Origin: Roseomonas sp.
Lineage (GTDB): Bacteria > Pseudomonadota > Alphaproteobacteria > Acetobacterales > Acetobacteraceae
Direction: 5' to 3'
Assembly: GCA_020249925.1 (NCBI GenBank)
Contig: JADCER010000013.1
Span: forward strand, 124,001 to 188,000
Length of the DNA stretch: 64,000 nt
In this document: piece by piece, positions 24,482-32,972 of the stretch
Numbering within the stretch: the first letter of the stretch is position 1
Layout of the letters: each line of letters starts with the position of its first letter
Made by a program: the position numbers and the translations under genes
The notes under the pieces: generated by a model
What the model saw: only the letters and a program-made list of their open reading frames with translations
What the model was told of the DNA's origin: nothing
The model's database searches: none

Positions 24482-25813
24482 ATGAATGAAATCAATGTGC
24501 CGCGCCCGAATAATCTGGACGCGTTCTGGATGCCCTATTCGGACAATAAGTATTTCAAGGACCGCCCGCGCATGCTCGCCCGCGCTGAGGGCATGCATTA
24601 CTACACGCCGGAGGGTCGGGAGATTCTGGACGGTACCTCTGGCCTTTGGTGCTGCAATGCCGGGCATGGTCGGCGGGAAATTGTGGAGGCCATCCAAAAA
24701 CAGGCCGCGATCATGGATTTCGCGCCGGCCTTCCAGCTTGGCCACCCGATTGCCTTTGAAGCCGCCGCGCGCGTGGCCGACATGACGCCGGAGGGGCTGG
24801 ACCGCGTTTTCTTCACCAATTCGGGCAGCGAAGCCGCCGATACGGCGCTGAAAATCGCACTGGCCTATCACAAGGCGCGGGGAGAAAGCTCTCGCGTGCG
24901 GTTGATCGGGCGCGAACGCGGCTATCATGGCGTGGGCTTTGGCGGCATGTCGGTGGGCGGCATTGGCCCCAATCGCAAGCAATTCGGTGCGCTGCTGCCT
25001 TATGTGGACCATCTGCCGCATACGCATCTGCCGGCCAAGAACGCCTATTGCCGGGGCGAACCGCCGCATGGCGCCGAACTGGCCGATGTGCTGGAAAATC
25101 TGGTGGCGCTGCATGGCGCCGAGACCATCGCCGCTGTCATGGTGGAACCTGTGGCCGGGTCAACCGGCGTGCTGGTGCCGCCGGTGGGCTACCTGAAGCG
25201 GCTGCGTGATATCTGCACCAAGCACGGCATTCTGCTGATTTTTGATGAGGTGATCACCGGCTTTGGCCGGCTTGGCGCCAATTTCGGCGCGGAACGCCTC
25301 GGCGTGACGCCCGATATCATGACTATGGCCAAGGGGCTGACGAACGCCGCCGTGCCCATGGGGGCAGTGGCCGTGAAGAACGACATCTATGATGCCATCG
25401 TGACCGGCACGAGTGCGGGGATCGAATTCTTCCATGGCTATACCTATTCCGGCCACCCGCTGGCCGCCGCTGCGGCCATTGCGACGCTGGAATTGCATCG
25501 CGCCGAGGATTTGCCGGGCCGCGCCCGCGCGCTTGAACCCTATTGGCAGGATGCGGTGCATTCGCTCAAAGGCTTGCCCAATGTGATTGATATCCGCGAT
25601 GTCGGGTTGATCGGCGCGGTGGAATTGGCGCCCCGCCCCGGCAAGCCCACGCAACGCGCGCTCGATGTCTTCCGCCGCTGCTTTGATGAGGGCGTGTTGA
25701 TCCGCGTGACCGCCGATATCATCGCCATGTCGCCGCCGCTGATTTGCGAAAAGCCGCATGTGGATAGGCTGATCAACACGCTTTCTGATGCCATCATGGC
25801 GGAGGCAGCCTAA
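24482..25813 (+). CDS. Class III omega-amino acid:pyruvate aminotransferase
   Basis: The 443-residue PLP enzyme belongs to the class III (omega) aminotransferases; FWMPYSDNKYFKDRPRML at the N-terminus is typical of beta-alanine/omega-amino acid:pyruvate transaminases. Visible motifs are FTNSGSEAADTALKIAL (phosphate binding), GRERGYHGVGFGG, IFDEVITGFGRLG, and the PLP-lysine site MTMAKGLTNAAVPMG near residue 288. It transfers the omega-amino group of substrates such as beta-alanine to pyruvate. ATG 24482 follows CCGGAG; a GTG seven codons upstream is less likely. A short GC hairpin without a T-run follows at 25824-25843. Confidence 0.93.
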   Translation: MNEINVPRPNNLDAFWMPYSDNKYFKDRPRMLARAEGMHYYTPEGREILDGTSGLWCCNAGHGRREIVEAIQKQAAIMDFAPAFQLGHPIAFEAAARVADMTPEGLDRVFFTNSGSEAADTALKIALAYHKARGESSRVRLIGRERGYHGVGFGGMSVGGIGPNRKQFGALLPYVDHLPHTHLPAKNAYCRGEPPHGAELADVLENLVALHGAETIAAVMVEPVAGSTGVLVPPVGYLKRLRDICTKHGILLIFDEVITGFGRLGANFGAERLGVTPDIMTMAKGLTNAAVPMGAVAVKNDIYDAIVTGTSAGIEFFHGYTYSGHPLAAAAAIATLELHRAEDLPGRARALEPYWQDAVHSLKGLPNVIDIRDVGLIGAVELAPRPGKPTQRALDVFRRCFDEGVLIRVTADIIAMSPPLICEKPHVDRLINTLSDAIMAEAA

Positions 25814-25891
25814 GTCTCTCGCTGGGCAGGGTGACCTCTGCCCGGCTTCGCCCCATATAAGGCGCCAAACCTTGCTGATGGAGAAACCCAC

Positions 25892-26923
25892 GTGAGCGAT
25901 TCTGCCCGCGCCCCCGTGCCCGTGACCGTGCTGACCGGCTATCTTGGTGCCGGCAAAACCACGCTGCTGAACCGCATCCTGACCGAAAATCACGGCCAGA
26001 AATTCGCGGTCGTGATTAATGAATTCGGCGAATTGGGCGTGGATAACGACCTGGTTGTGGATGCCGATGAAGAAGTGTTTGAAATGAACAATGGCTGCAT
26101 CTGCTGCACGGTGCGCGGTGATCTGATCCGCATCCTGGCCGGGCTGATGAAGCGGCGCGACAAGTTTGATGGCATTATTGTGGAAACCACAGGCCTTGCG
26201 GACCCGGCCCCGGTGGCGCAGACCTTTTTCGTTGATGATGATGTGAAGCGGGCGACGAAGTTGGATGCCATTGTCACCGTGGTGGATGCCAAGCATTTGC
26301 CCGCGCGCTTGAATGACTCCGCCGAAGCGCAGGAACAGATCGCCTTCGCCGATATCATTGTGCTGAACAAGATGGATTTGGTGAGCGAAGCCGAAGCGGC
26401 CGAGGTTGAAAAGCGCATCCGCGCCATCAACCCCTATGCCGAAATTCGCCGCGCGACGAAATCCGATGTGCCGATCAGCGCCGTGATCGGGCGCGATGCC
26501 TTCAACCTGGAACGCATCCTGGAACGCGAACCGGAATTCCTCTCGGGCGAGGATGATCACGAACATGATTCGGAAGTGAACAGCGTTTCCTTCGAAGTGG
26601 ACCGCCCGATTGACCCTGAGCGTTTCAACGCCTGGATCACGCAGGTATTGTCCAGCAAGGGGCAGGATTTGCTGCGTACCAAAGGCATTTTGGCTTATGA
26701 GGGCGATGACCGCCGGTTCGCTTTCCAGGCGGTGCATATGATTGCCGATGGCGATTTCATCGGCCCCTGGAAGGAAGGCGATCCGCGGCGGTCAAAACTT
26801 GTGTTCATCGGGCGCGATTTGAATCGCCCCTGGCTGCGCCGTGGTTTTGAAGCCTGCCAGGCCGGTGAGGATGAGGCGAAGATCAATGCCGAAATCGCCC
26901 GTTGGAGCCCGCCTGAAGCATGA
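25892..26923 (+). CDS. CobW/COG0523 family GTP-binding protein
   Basis: COG0523 proteins are GTP-dependent metal chaperones, many for zinc and some for cobalt or iron. The 343-residue protein shows the Walker A motif [15 protein letters not shown] (residues 16-30), the metal-binding motif GCICC with Cys at 69, 71 and 72, an [11 protein letters not shown] switch, the NKMD GTPase motif near residue 149 and a CobW C-terminal domain (around residues 225-330) with a His/Asp cluster DDHEHD before it. GTG 25892 is the start, preceded by GGAGAAA. The next gene, coding for a WD40 protein, overlaps its stop by four bases. The client metal enzyme is unknown; I saw no Zur box. Confidence 0.9.
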   Translation: MSDSARAPVPVTVLTGYLGAGKTTLLNRILTENHGQKFAVVINEFGELGVDNDLVVDADEEVFEMNNGCICCTVRGDLIRILAGLMKRRDKFDGIIVETTGLADPAPVAQTFFVDDDVKRATKLDAIVTVVDAKHLPARLNDSAEAQEQIAFADIIVLNKMDLVSEAEAAEVEKRIRAINPYAEIRRATKSDVPISAVIGRDAFNLERILEREPEFLSGEDDHEHDSEVNSVSFEVDRPIDPERFNAWITQVLSSKGQDLLRTKGILAYEGDDRRFAFQAVHMIADGDFIGPWKEGDPRRSKLVFIGRDLNRPWLRRGFEACQAGEDEAKINAEIARWSPPEA

Positions 26924-27945
26924 GTGGTGCGGATTATCTGCTGGATAGCCGTGGCGTTTCGCAAAACCTCGGCGCCTGGGTTGCCGGTATTGGCTTTGGC
27001 CATGAAGGCCGCACTTGCAGCTTCGGCACCAGCGATGGCGTCTTGCATCAGGCGAAGCTTGCTGGCCCGCAAGATACCTGGGCGCGGCATGAAGCGCATC
27101 AGGGCGCGGTGCTGTCGCTTTGTGCCGATGCCAAGGATGGCGTGGTCTCAGGCGGTGATGATGGGCGGCTGATGCGCCTTGGCGCCGATGGCGCTGTCAC
27201 CGAATTGGCGCGTTATGGCAGCCGCTGGGTTGAACATGTCGCCGCGCATGAAAGCGGGCTGCGTGCTGCCGTGGTCGGCAAGGCCGTGCATTTGCTGGAT
27301 GGCGCGGGGGCGGCGCTGAAATCACTCGCGCATCCAACCTCGGTCACGGGCATTGCCTTTGATGGCAAGGGCAAGCGCATCGCGGCGAGCCATTACAATG
27401 GCGCGTCGCTTTGGTTTGTGGCGGCGAAGGAAGACAAGCCGCGTTCACTGGAATGGAAGGGCAGCCATACGGGCATTATTTTCAGCCCGGATGGGACGCA
27501 TGTGGTGACTTCCATGCAGGAAAATACCCTGCATGGTTGGCGGCTCGCGGATGGGCAGCATATGCGCATGGCGGGCTATCCGGCGAAGACCAAATCGCTG
27601 TCCTTTACGGCCAAGGGGCGTTGGCTCGCGACCTCGGGCGCGGATTGCGTGGTGTTGTGGCCGTTCTTTGGTGGCGGGCCAATGGGCAAGGCGCCAACGG
27701 AACTCGCTGGCGGCGATCAGGCGCTGTGTTCGGCAGTCGCCTGCCATCCGCAGCAGGAAGTGGTGGCGGCCGGCTTCAATGACGGGCTGGTGCTGATCGC
27801 CGAGGTCGCAAGCGGGCGCATTGTGCCCGTGGCCGCACCGGGGCGCGGCGGAGTCTCGGCCCTTGCCTGGAGCGATTCGGGCACGCATTTGGCCTTCGGC
27901 ACTGAAGAAGGTTTCGCCGGGCTGGTGGATCTTTCGCGGCGCTGA
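26920..27945 (+). CDS. WD40 repeat protein linked to the CobW GTPase
   Basis: The 341-residue cytosolic protein contains several WD40-like units, each with a strand pattern ending in a structural Asp or Trp, such as [75 protein letters not shown] and [23 protein letters not shown]. It should fold as a seven-bladed beta-propeller. No catalytic residues can be named. Its start overlaps the cobW stop (ATGA), so the two are co-translated and probably work together, perhaps as scaffold or client-recognition partner; that is inference. Confidence 0.87.
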   Translation: MSGADYLLDSRGVSQNLGAWVAGIGFGHEGRTCSFGTSDGVLHQAKLAGPQDTWARHEAHQGAVLSLCADAKDGVVSGGDDGRLMRLGADGAVTELARYGSRWVEHVAAHESGLRAAVVGKAVHLLDGAGAALKSLAHPTSVTGIAFDGKGKRIAASHYNGASLWFVAAKEDKPRSLEWKGSHTGIIFSPDGTHVVTSMQENTLHGWRLADGQHMRMAGYPAKTKSLSFTAKGRWLATSGADCVVLWPFFGGGPMGKAPTELAGGDQALCSAVACHPQQEVVAAGFNDGLVLIAEVASGRIVPVAAPGRGGVSALAWSDSGTHLAFGTEEGFAGLVDLSRR

Positions 27946-27958
27946 AAGCCCGCTTTTT
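27918..27958 (+). terminator. Possible terminator at the end of the WD40 gene
   Basis: CGGGCT (27918-27923), inside the last codons, can pair with AGCCCG (27947-27952), which is followed after one base by six T residues. The loop is long (23 bases, with some internal pairing), so strength is doubtful. Confidence 0.4.
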
Positions 27959-28044
27959 TCTGACACGCATTTGCAACCGGATCGGGGCTGGAAATGCCCC
28001 GCGCCCTTGTGCTTGAGTGCCGGGGTTGAGACCGGAGAAGCGCC

Positions 28045-28461
28045 ATGGCCGCACGTGATGATGATAATGAGGAATTCGATCTGGGTATCAGCCTGGAATC
28101 AGTGGCCGCCATTGTGGATGCGGCGCGCGCCGTGCAGGAAGGTGAGGAAAGCGGCGCCATCTCCCGCGCGGATGAGGATGAAGAAGGCCTCGACGCCGAA
28201 GATGATGAAAACATGGATGAGGATGCGCTGCGCGCCTTCATCAATGAATTGAATGAGGATGAGCAGGCTTCCCTGATCGCGCTCGCCTGGATTGGGCGCG
28301 GCGATTATGACGCCGATGATTGGGAAGAAGCGCGCAACCTGGCACGGGAACGCAATATGCGCGACCCGGCGGGGTATTTGCTTGGTATCGAAATGCTGGG
28401 CGATATGCTGGAAGAAGGCTTGGAAGCGCTCGGGCTTTCACTGGATGACGTAGAGGGCTGA
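28045..28461 (+). CDS. DUF3775 domain protein
   Basis: The 138-residue, strongly acidic protein has the DUF3775 pattern: LGISLESVAAIVDAARAV at the N-terminus and, after an acidic linker (about residues 33-60), LRAFINELNEDEQASLIALAWIGRGDYDADDWEEARNLA and GYLLGIEMLGDMLEEGLEALG. The family is of unknown function and widespread in alphaproteobacteria. No signal peptide or metal site is evident. GGAGAAG precedes the ATG. It faces the AsmA gene tail-to-tail. Confidence 0.82.
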   Translation: MAARDDDNEEFDLGISLESVAAIVDAARAVQEGEESGAISRADEDEEGLDAEDDENMDEDALRAFINELNEDEQASLIALAWIGRGDYDADDWEEARNLARERNMRDPAGYLLGIEMLGDMLEEGLEALGLSLDDVEG

Positions 28462-28473
28462 AACGCCCGCCAC

Positions 28474-30762
28474 TCAGCGCCGCCCGCCGCCCAGAATACC
28501 CCCAAGCCCGCGCAGCACATCCTGCACCGGTGATGGCAGGGCAGGCGTGCCTGGCCGCGGCGCTTCCGGCGCCGCTTCCGGTGCGGCGCGCGCTGCGGGT
28601 GCCGGTCCATCCGCGCCAAGGCGCGCGATACGCAAGGGCTCGGCGCAGTCTGCATCGGCATTGCGGCCCGCACCGCCCAGCAGATTGCCCAAAGGATCGG
28701 TCACAACCCGGCCGGTGAGCGTATCGCCCAGCAGGCCAATCGCGGTTTGGCCAAGCGCCGCGCCGGCCGCGACCCCAATGCGCGGCGCCGCCAGTGTCCC
28801 ACCCAGATTGACCGGCGCGCGCAGCCCAACGCCCAAGACGCGCAGATTGGTATCAAGCCGGCCATTCAGGCTTTCATCGCGCAAATTGATCGCGGCCTGA
28901 CCGCTGATCTGGCCAATGGCGCTATCCATAAAAAGCGCCCGGCTTTGCGCCACACCCTGCGTCGCCCCAAAGGCCAGGGCCAGGCAGCGGAGTTCCACCG
29001 CGCCCAGCCTCTGCGACGCGGGGGAGAGCAGCGCGAGCAAGGCGCCCAGCGCCTCCATCGCCGTGCCCTGTTCCAGCCGGGCATTCACCAAGGCCAGCCC
29101 CAAATCACCATCAAGGCTCGCGGCAATGGCACGGGTGGTGGCGCCGGCGCCACGCAGATCGGCGGCAATCTCGCCCCGCCCGCGCAGCCCAAGCCCATCC
29201 AGCGCACCACTCAGCGCCGCAAGGTCAAGCCCCGCGCCATCCGAACGCAGCCTGAGGCCGAATTGCGCCGGATTGGCTGCCGCATTCACCGTGACCTGCC
29301 CAGCAATCCGCCCGGCCGGGATGGTGAGGTTGAAGGGGGCGAGTGTCAGCGCGCCGTTGCTGAGGCGGAGATTGGTCTGCAGCGCCGCTTGCGGCAGATT
29401 GCGAGAGGTGACGCCGCTGATGGCAAGCCGCAGCTCTGCATCCAGCGCGTTCAGCGCTGCAACCGGCAAAGCAATGTCAGGAATGATGCGGCCATCCCCC
29501 GCCGCCGGGGCCGCCGGGGCCGGGCGGGCTGCGCTTGGCGCGGGTGCCGGCGCGGGTGACAGCGCATCCAAATCAAGCCGCGTGACTTCAATCTGCCCGG
29601 TCAGATTGGGCCGCCCAGCCAGGCCAAGCGTCAGCGCGGCATTGGCGACAAGCGCGGGGCTGGTGAGCTGGAAGCGCGGCAGGCTGATATTCTGCGGATC
29701 GCGCCATTCAAGCCGCGCCGATCCGCGCAGCCCAGGGGGCAAGGCGGGAAAGCCGGAAAGCCCCGCCGCATCCGGCACATCCACCGTCAGGTCGAATTGG
29801 CCATCGGCCAATTCCAGCGGGCGCGCCACGGCGCCCTTCAGCGTCATGCTGGCATCGGCAGAGGTAAGCCGGGCTTCCATCGGCAATGGCCCGGTGAAGC
29901 CATAAAGCAGCTTGCCAATCTCACCCAAATTCGCCTCAAGCCGCGCCGTATTGCCGGCGCGGGTCAGCGCGCCGGAGAGCTTGGCCTCGCCGTCTGGCGG
30001 CGCGATCAATTCCAGCCCCTCAAGCCTGAGGCCCGGCAGCAGCCAGCCAAGATCACCCGCGCTGGCCCTGAGCGTGATGGCGCCCAAAGGCGGCAGCGTT
30101 CCGGGGGTAGCACCGAAAAGCGGCCCGGCCTTCCCGGCCAGGGTAAAAGTAATGCCCTGGAAGCGCCATTCGGCGGCCAAATCGCTTGCACTGGCGGCGC
30201 TGACATTGCGGATGGAAAGGGAGGGGATTTCGATATCCCGCCCCGCACTGCCCGGCAGGATCACATGCGCATCATGCAGCCGGACCAGCCCGATATGCGG
30301 CATGCTGGCTGCGGGCCTGGGTGCAGATGGCGCCGCGGCGGCGTCTCGCGCGGGCCTTTCCGTGGCAGGCAGCGCCCAAAGCGCTGGATCAAGATTGAGC
30401 TTTAGCCCATCCGCTTCCACAACCGGGATTTCGATACCGCCGGAAATCAGGGAGCGTAGCGAAATACTTGCCGCCAGCCTTGGCGCCACCACGCCCGGCG
30501 CGGCGCCGCCCGGCGTGCTGAGCGCCACATCGCGCAATTCAAGCTTCGGGATCAGCCCAAGCGCCAGGCCAATCCCGCCAATACTCGCGCGATAGCCGGT
30601 GGCGGCTTCGATCTCGGCCTTGATGCGCGGCGTGAAGCGGCCGGATTCCAAAGCGGCGCGTAGCGCAAACACGCCGCCGATCAGCAGCAGCAATAGCAGC
30701 GCAATGCCACCTGCCAGATAGCGCGGCCAGCGCCGGGCGGGCTTCAACGCAGATGCCGACAT
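28474..30762 (-). CDS. AsmA family protein
   Basis: The 762-residue protein has a short cytosolic N-terminus, one transmembrane helix (LAGGIALLLLLLIGGVFAL, about residues 16-34) and a large periplasmic part. Directly after the helix comes the AsmA N-terminal pattern RFTPRIKAEIEAATGYRASIGGIGLALG, and residues about 500-700 carry the AsmA C-terminal repeat-like region (LRSDGAGLDLAALSGALDGLGLRGRGEIAADL). AsmA-like proteins are beta-groove proteins thought to move lipids between membranes. The end is Pro/Ala rich. It overlaps the rluC-type gene by 19 bases. Confidence 0.88.
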   Translation of the reverse strand: MSASALKPARRWPRYLAGGIALLLLLLIGGVFALRAALESGRFTPRIKAEIEAATGYRASIGGIGLALGLIPKLELRDVALSTPGGAAPGVVAPRLAASISLRSLISGGIEIPVVEADGLKLNLDPALWALPATERPARDAAAAPSAPRPAASMPHIGLVRLHDAHVILPGSAGRDIEIPSLSIRNVSAASASDLAAEWRFQGITFTLAGKAGPLFGATPGTLPPLGAITLRASAGDLGWLLPGLRLEGLELIAPPDGEAKLSGALTRAGNTARLEANLGEIGKLLYGFTGPLPMEARLTSADASMTLKGAVARPLELADGQFDLTVDVPDAAGLSGFPALPPGLRGSARLEWRDPQNISLPRFQLTSPALVANAALTLGLAGRPNLTGQIEVTRLDLDALSPAPAPAPSAARPAPAAPAAGDGRIIPDIALPVAALNALDAELRLAISGVTSRNLPQAALQTNLRLSNGALTLAPFNLTIPAGRIAGQVTVNAAANPAQFGLRLRSDGAGLDLAALSGALDGLGLRGRGEIAADLRGAGATTRAIAASLDGDLGLALVNARLEQGTAMEALGALLALLSPASQRLGAVELRCLALAFGATQGVAQSRALFMDSAIGQISGQAAINLRDESLNGRLDTNLRVLGVGLRAPVNLGGTLAAPRIGVAAGAALGQTAIGLLGDTLTGRVVTDPLGNLLGGAGRNADADCAEPLRIARLGADGPAPAARAAPEAAPEAPRPGTPALPSPVQDVLRGLGGILGGGRR

Positions 30763-31715
30763 GGCGGGGTCTTCGGGCGATCAAAGCCGAGCAAGGCGAA
30801 GGTTTCCTTCATATGCGCCGGCAAGGGCGCGGCGAGTTCCAGCATACCACCTTCCGGATGCGGCAGGCGCAAGGCCCGCGCATGCAGATGGAGCGTATTG
30901 CCGAAGCCTTCCAGATGCGCCGCCTGCCCGCCATATTTGCCATCACCCATGATCGGGCAGCGCAAAGCCTCGGCGCAATGCACACGCAGCTGATGGGTGC
31001 GGCCCGTGAGCGGGCGCAGTTCCAGCATCGCCGCCTGACGCTGCGCGGAATCCACCACGCGGTAGAGCGTGACGGCGCGCGTGCCCTCCCCATCCGCAAC
31101 CCCGGCCACGCGTTCACCGCGCTGCCCGCCAAGCTTGGCAAGCGGCAGGTCAATGCGGCCTTCCAGCGGATGGGGCCGGCCAATCACGACGGCCCAATAG
31201 GTTTTCTCGGCATCGCGGCCACGAAAGGCTGCGGCCAGGCGGGAAGCGGCGGCAGCGGTGCGCCCCAGAATCAGGACGCCCGATGTATCCTTGTCCAGCC
31301 GATGCACCAGGCGCGGGCGTTCCTCATAGCCAAAGCGCAGCGCATCCAGCATGCCATCCACATGGCGGATAATGCCTGGCCCCCCCTGCACTGGCAGGCC
31401 CTGGGGCTTGTCGAGCACAATCACCGAGGCATCGCGGTAGATCACCATGCGTTCAAGCGCCGCCGCGTCCCGGTCTGACACTGGGCGCGCGCTAGGCGGT
31501 TTGGACGCTTCCGCCGGCAGGGGCGGGATGCGCAATTGCTGGCCGGGCTTGAGCCGCGCATTGGCTTCCACCCGCGCACCATCCAGCCGTATCTGCCCGG
31601 TGCGCAGCATCTTTTGCAGCGCGCCTTGGGTCAGGTTCGGGTAATGCCGATGAAACCAGCGATCGAGCCGAATATCGGCCTCGGCCGGGGCGATGGTGCG
31701 GTGGGTAACGGGCAT
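30744..31715 (-). CDS. rluC: RluA/RluC-family 23S rRNA pseudouridine synthase
   Basis: The 323-residue enzyme has an S4 RNA-binding domain at the N-terminus (RLDRWFHRHYPNLTQGALQKMLRTGQIRLDG) and a pseudouridine synthase domain with the catalytic Asp in RPRLVHRLDKDTSGVLILGRT. The closing motifs LELRPLTGRTHQLRVHCA and CPIMGDGKYGG are intact. RluC modifies several uridines of 23S rRNA; the exact target here cannot be read from sequence. ATG 31715 gives MPVTHRTIAPAEADIRLDRW; longer frames add an unlike leader that overlaps the divergent receptor region. Confidence 0.88.
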   Translation of the reverse strand: MPVTHRTIAPAEADIRLDRWFHRHYPNLTQGALQKMLRTGQIRLDGARVEANARLKPGQQLRIPPLPAEASKPPSARPVSDRDAAALERMVIYRDASVIVLDKPQGLPVQGGPGIIRHVDGMLDALRFGYEERPRLVHRLDKDTSGVLILGRTAAAASRLAAAFRGRDAEKTYWAVVIGRPHPLEGRIDLPLAKLGGQRGERVAGVADGEGTRAVTLYRVVDSAQRQAAMLELRPLTGRTHQLRVHCAEALRCPIMGDGKYGGQAAHLEGFGNTLHLHARALRLPHPEGGMLELAAPLPAHMKETFALLGFDRPKTPPCRHLR

Positions 31716-31836
31716 GGCATTCCGTAACAGGCGGGGCTCGGTTCTGAAAGCGGCAAATGCAGCGCGCAATTTCCCTGGTTCCATCGCCCCTGCTTCTGCT
31801 TTAAGGGGGGTGAAAATCAAGCTGGGGAGGGTTTTC

Positions 31837-32934
31837 ATGACCAAAGCTTCACAATTACCAATCACGCGCCGCGCCCTTGGCGGGCTTGGCCTTGGCTTGG
31901 CCGCAACAGGTGCCGCACGGGCGCAGGATATGGCCGGCAGGACCATTGAATGGATCATCCCCTTCGCGGTGGGTGGCGGTTCGGATGTCTGGGCGCGGTT
32001 TCATCTGCCACTGCTGCAACGCCATATGCCGGGCAACCCGACTGTCGTGATCCGCAATATCACGGGTGGCGGCAGCATCAATGGCGCCAATCAATTCGCC
32101 CAGCGCACACGGCCTGATGGGCTGACGATCCTTGGCACCAGTGGTTCCACACAATTCCCCTTCCTGATGGGCGATCCGCGCGTGCGCTACGACTACCGCG
32201 CCTGGAGCGTGCTGATGGCAAGCCCAACCGGCGGCGTTTTGTATGTGCGCCCTGAACTGGGTGTGCGCGGGCCGGGGGACCTTGCCCGGCTGCAAGCGGC
32301 GCAGGGCTTACGCTTCGGTAGCCAGGGCCCGACCTCGCTCGATATCGTGCCGACGCTGGCCTTTGAACTCATGAACCTGAATGTGCAGATCGTCTTTGGC
32401 ATGCAGGGCCGCGGCCAGGGGCGGCTTGCCTTTGAACGTGGTGAGACGCCGATCGATTATCAAACATCCTCTGCCTATACGAGCCAGGTTCTGCCGCTGG
32501 TGCGCGAAGGCAAGGCCGTGCCGCTGTTTTCCTATGGCATCATGAATGCTGCGGGCGATATCGTGCGCGATCCGAATTTCCCAGATTTGCCGACCTTCCC
32601 GGAATTCCTGCGCGCGGCAACGGGGCAGGACCCATCCGGCCCGGCATGGGAAGCCTATCGCACGCTGTTCGTCGCGGGCTTTGCCGCGCAGAAATTCGTG
32701 GTCGTGCCGAAGGAAACCCCGCGCGCCATTCAGGATCTTTATCGCACGGCCTTCACGCGCATCTTCGCCGATCCGGAATACAAGGAAAAGCGCGGCTCGG
32801 TAATTGGCGAATATGATGAGGTGGTGGGCGAAGCCGCCGAGAAAGCCTATGCCGCCGGCACCGTCATCAGTGAAGCGACGCGCGAATGGATCAAGGAATG
32901 GTTGCTGCGCCGCTTCAACCATCGCCTGGGCTAA
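31837..32934 (+). CDS. Bug/TctC-type TTT substrate-binding protein
   Basis: The 365-residue periplasmic receptor has a Tat-like signal peptide (MTKASQLPITRRALGGLGLGLAATGAARA) followed by IEWIIPFAVGGGSDVWARF, the equivalent of the Bug VPFxxGGxxD loop, and VVIRNITGGGSINGANQF. It is longer than most Bug proteins and diverges in the middle, but the ends fit. It is followed by a tctA-like gene 38 bases later and so should be the receptor of that transporter. GGGGAGGG lies upstream of the ATG. Confidence 0.88.
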   Translation: MTKASQLPITRRALGGLGLGLAATGAARAQDMAGRTIEWIIPFAVGGGSDVWARFHLPLLQRHMPGNPTVVIRNITGGGSINGANQFAQRTRPDGLTILGTSGSTQFPFLMGDPRVRYDYRAWSVLMASPTGGVLYVRPELGVRGPGDLARLQAAQGLRFGSQGPTSLDIVPTLAFELMNLNVQIVFGMQGRGQGRLAFERGETPIDYQTSSAYTSQVLPLVREGKAVPLFSYGIMNAAGDIVRDPNFPDLPTFPEFLRAATGQDPSGPAWEAYRTLFVAGFAAQKFVVVPKETPRAIQDLYRTAFTRIFADPEYKEKRGSVIGEYDEVVGEAAEKAYAAGTVISEATREWIKEWLLRRFNHRLG

Positions 32935-32972
32935 TCAATCCAAAGGCAGCGCGGGAACAGGAGTAAGGCTGC

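Noticed and set aside
25160-26737. A minus-strand open frame of 525 codons across the aminotransferase and cobW
   Set aside because: It is a shadow of two intact genes, His- and Arg-rich and without domain features.
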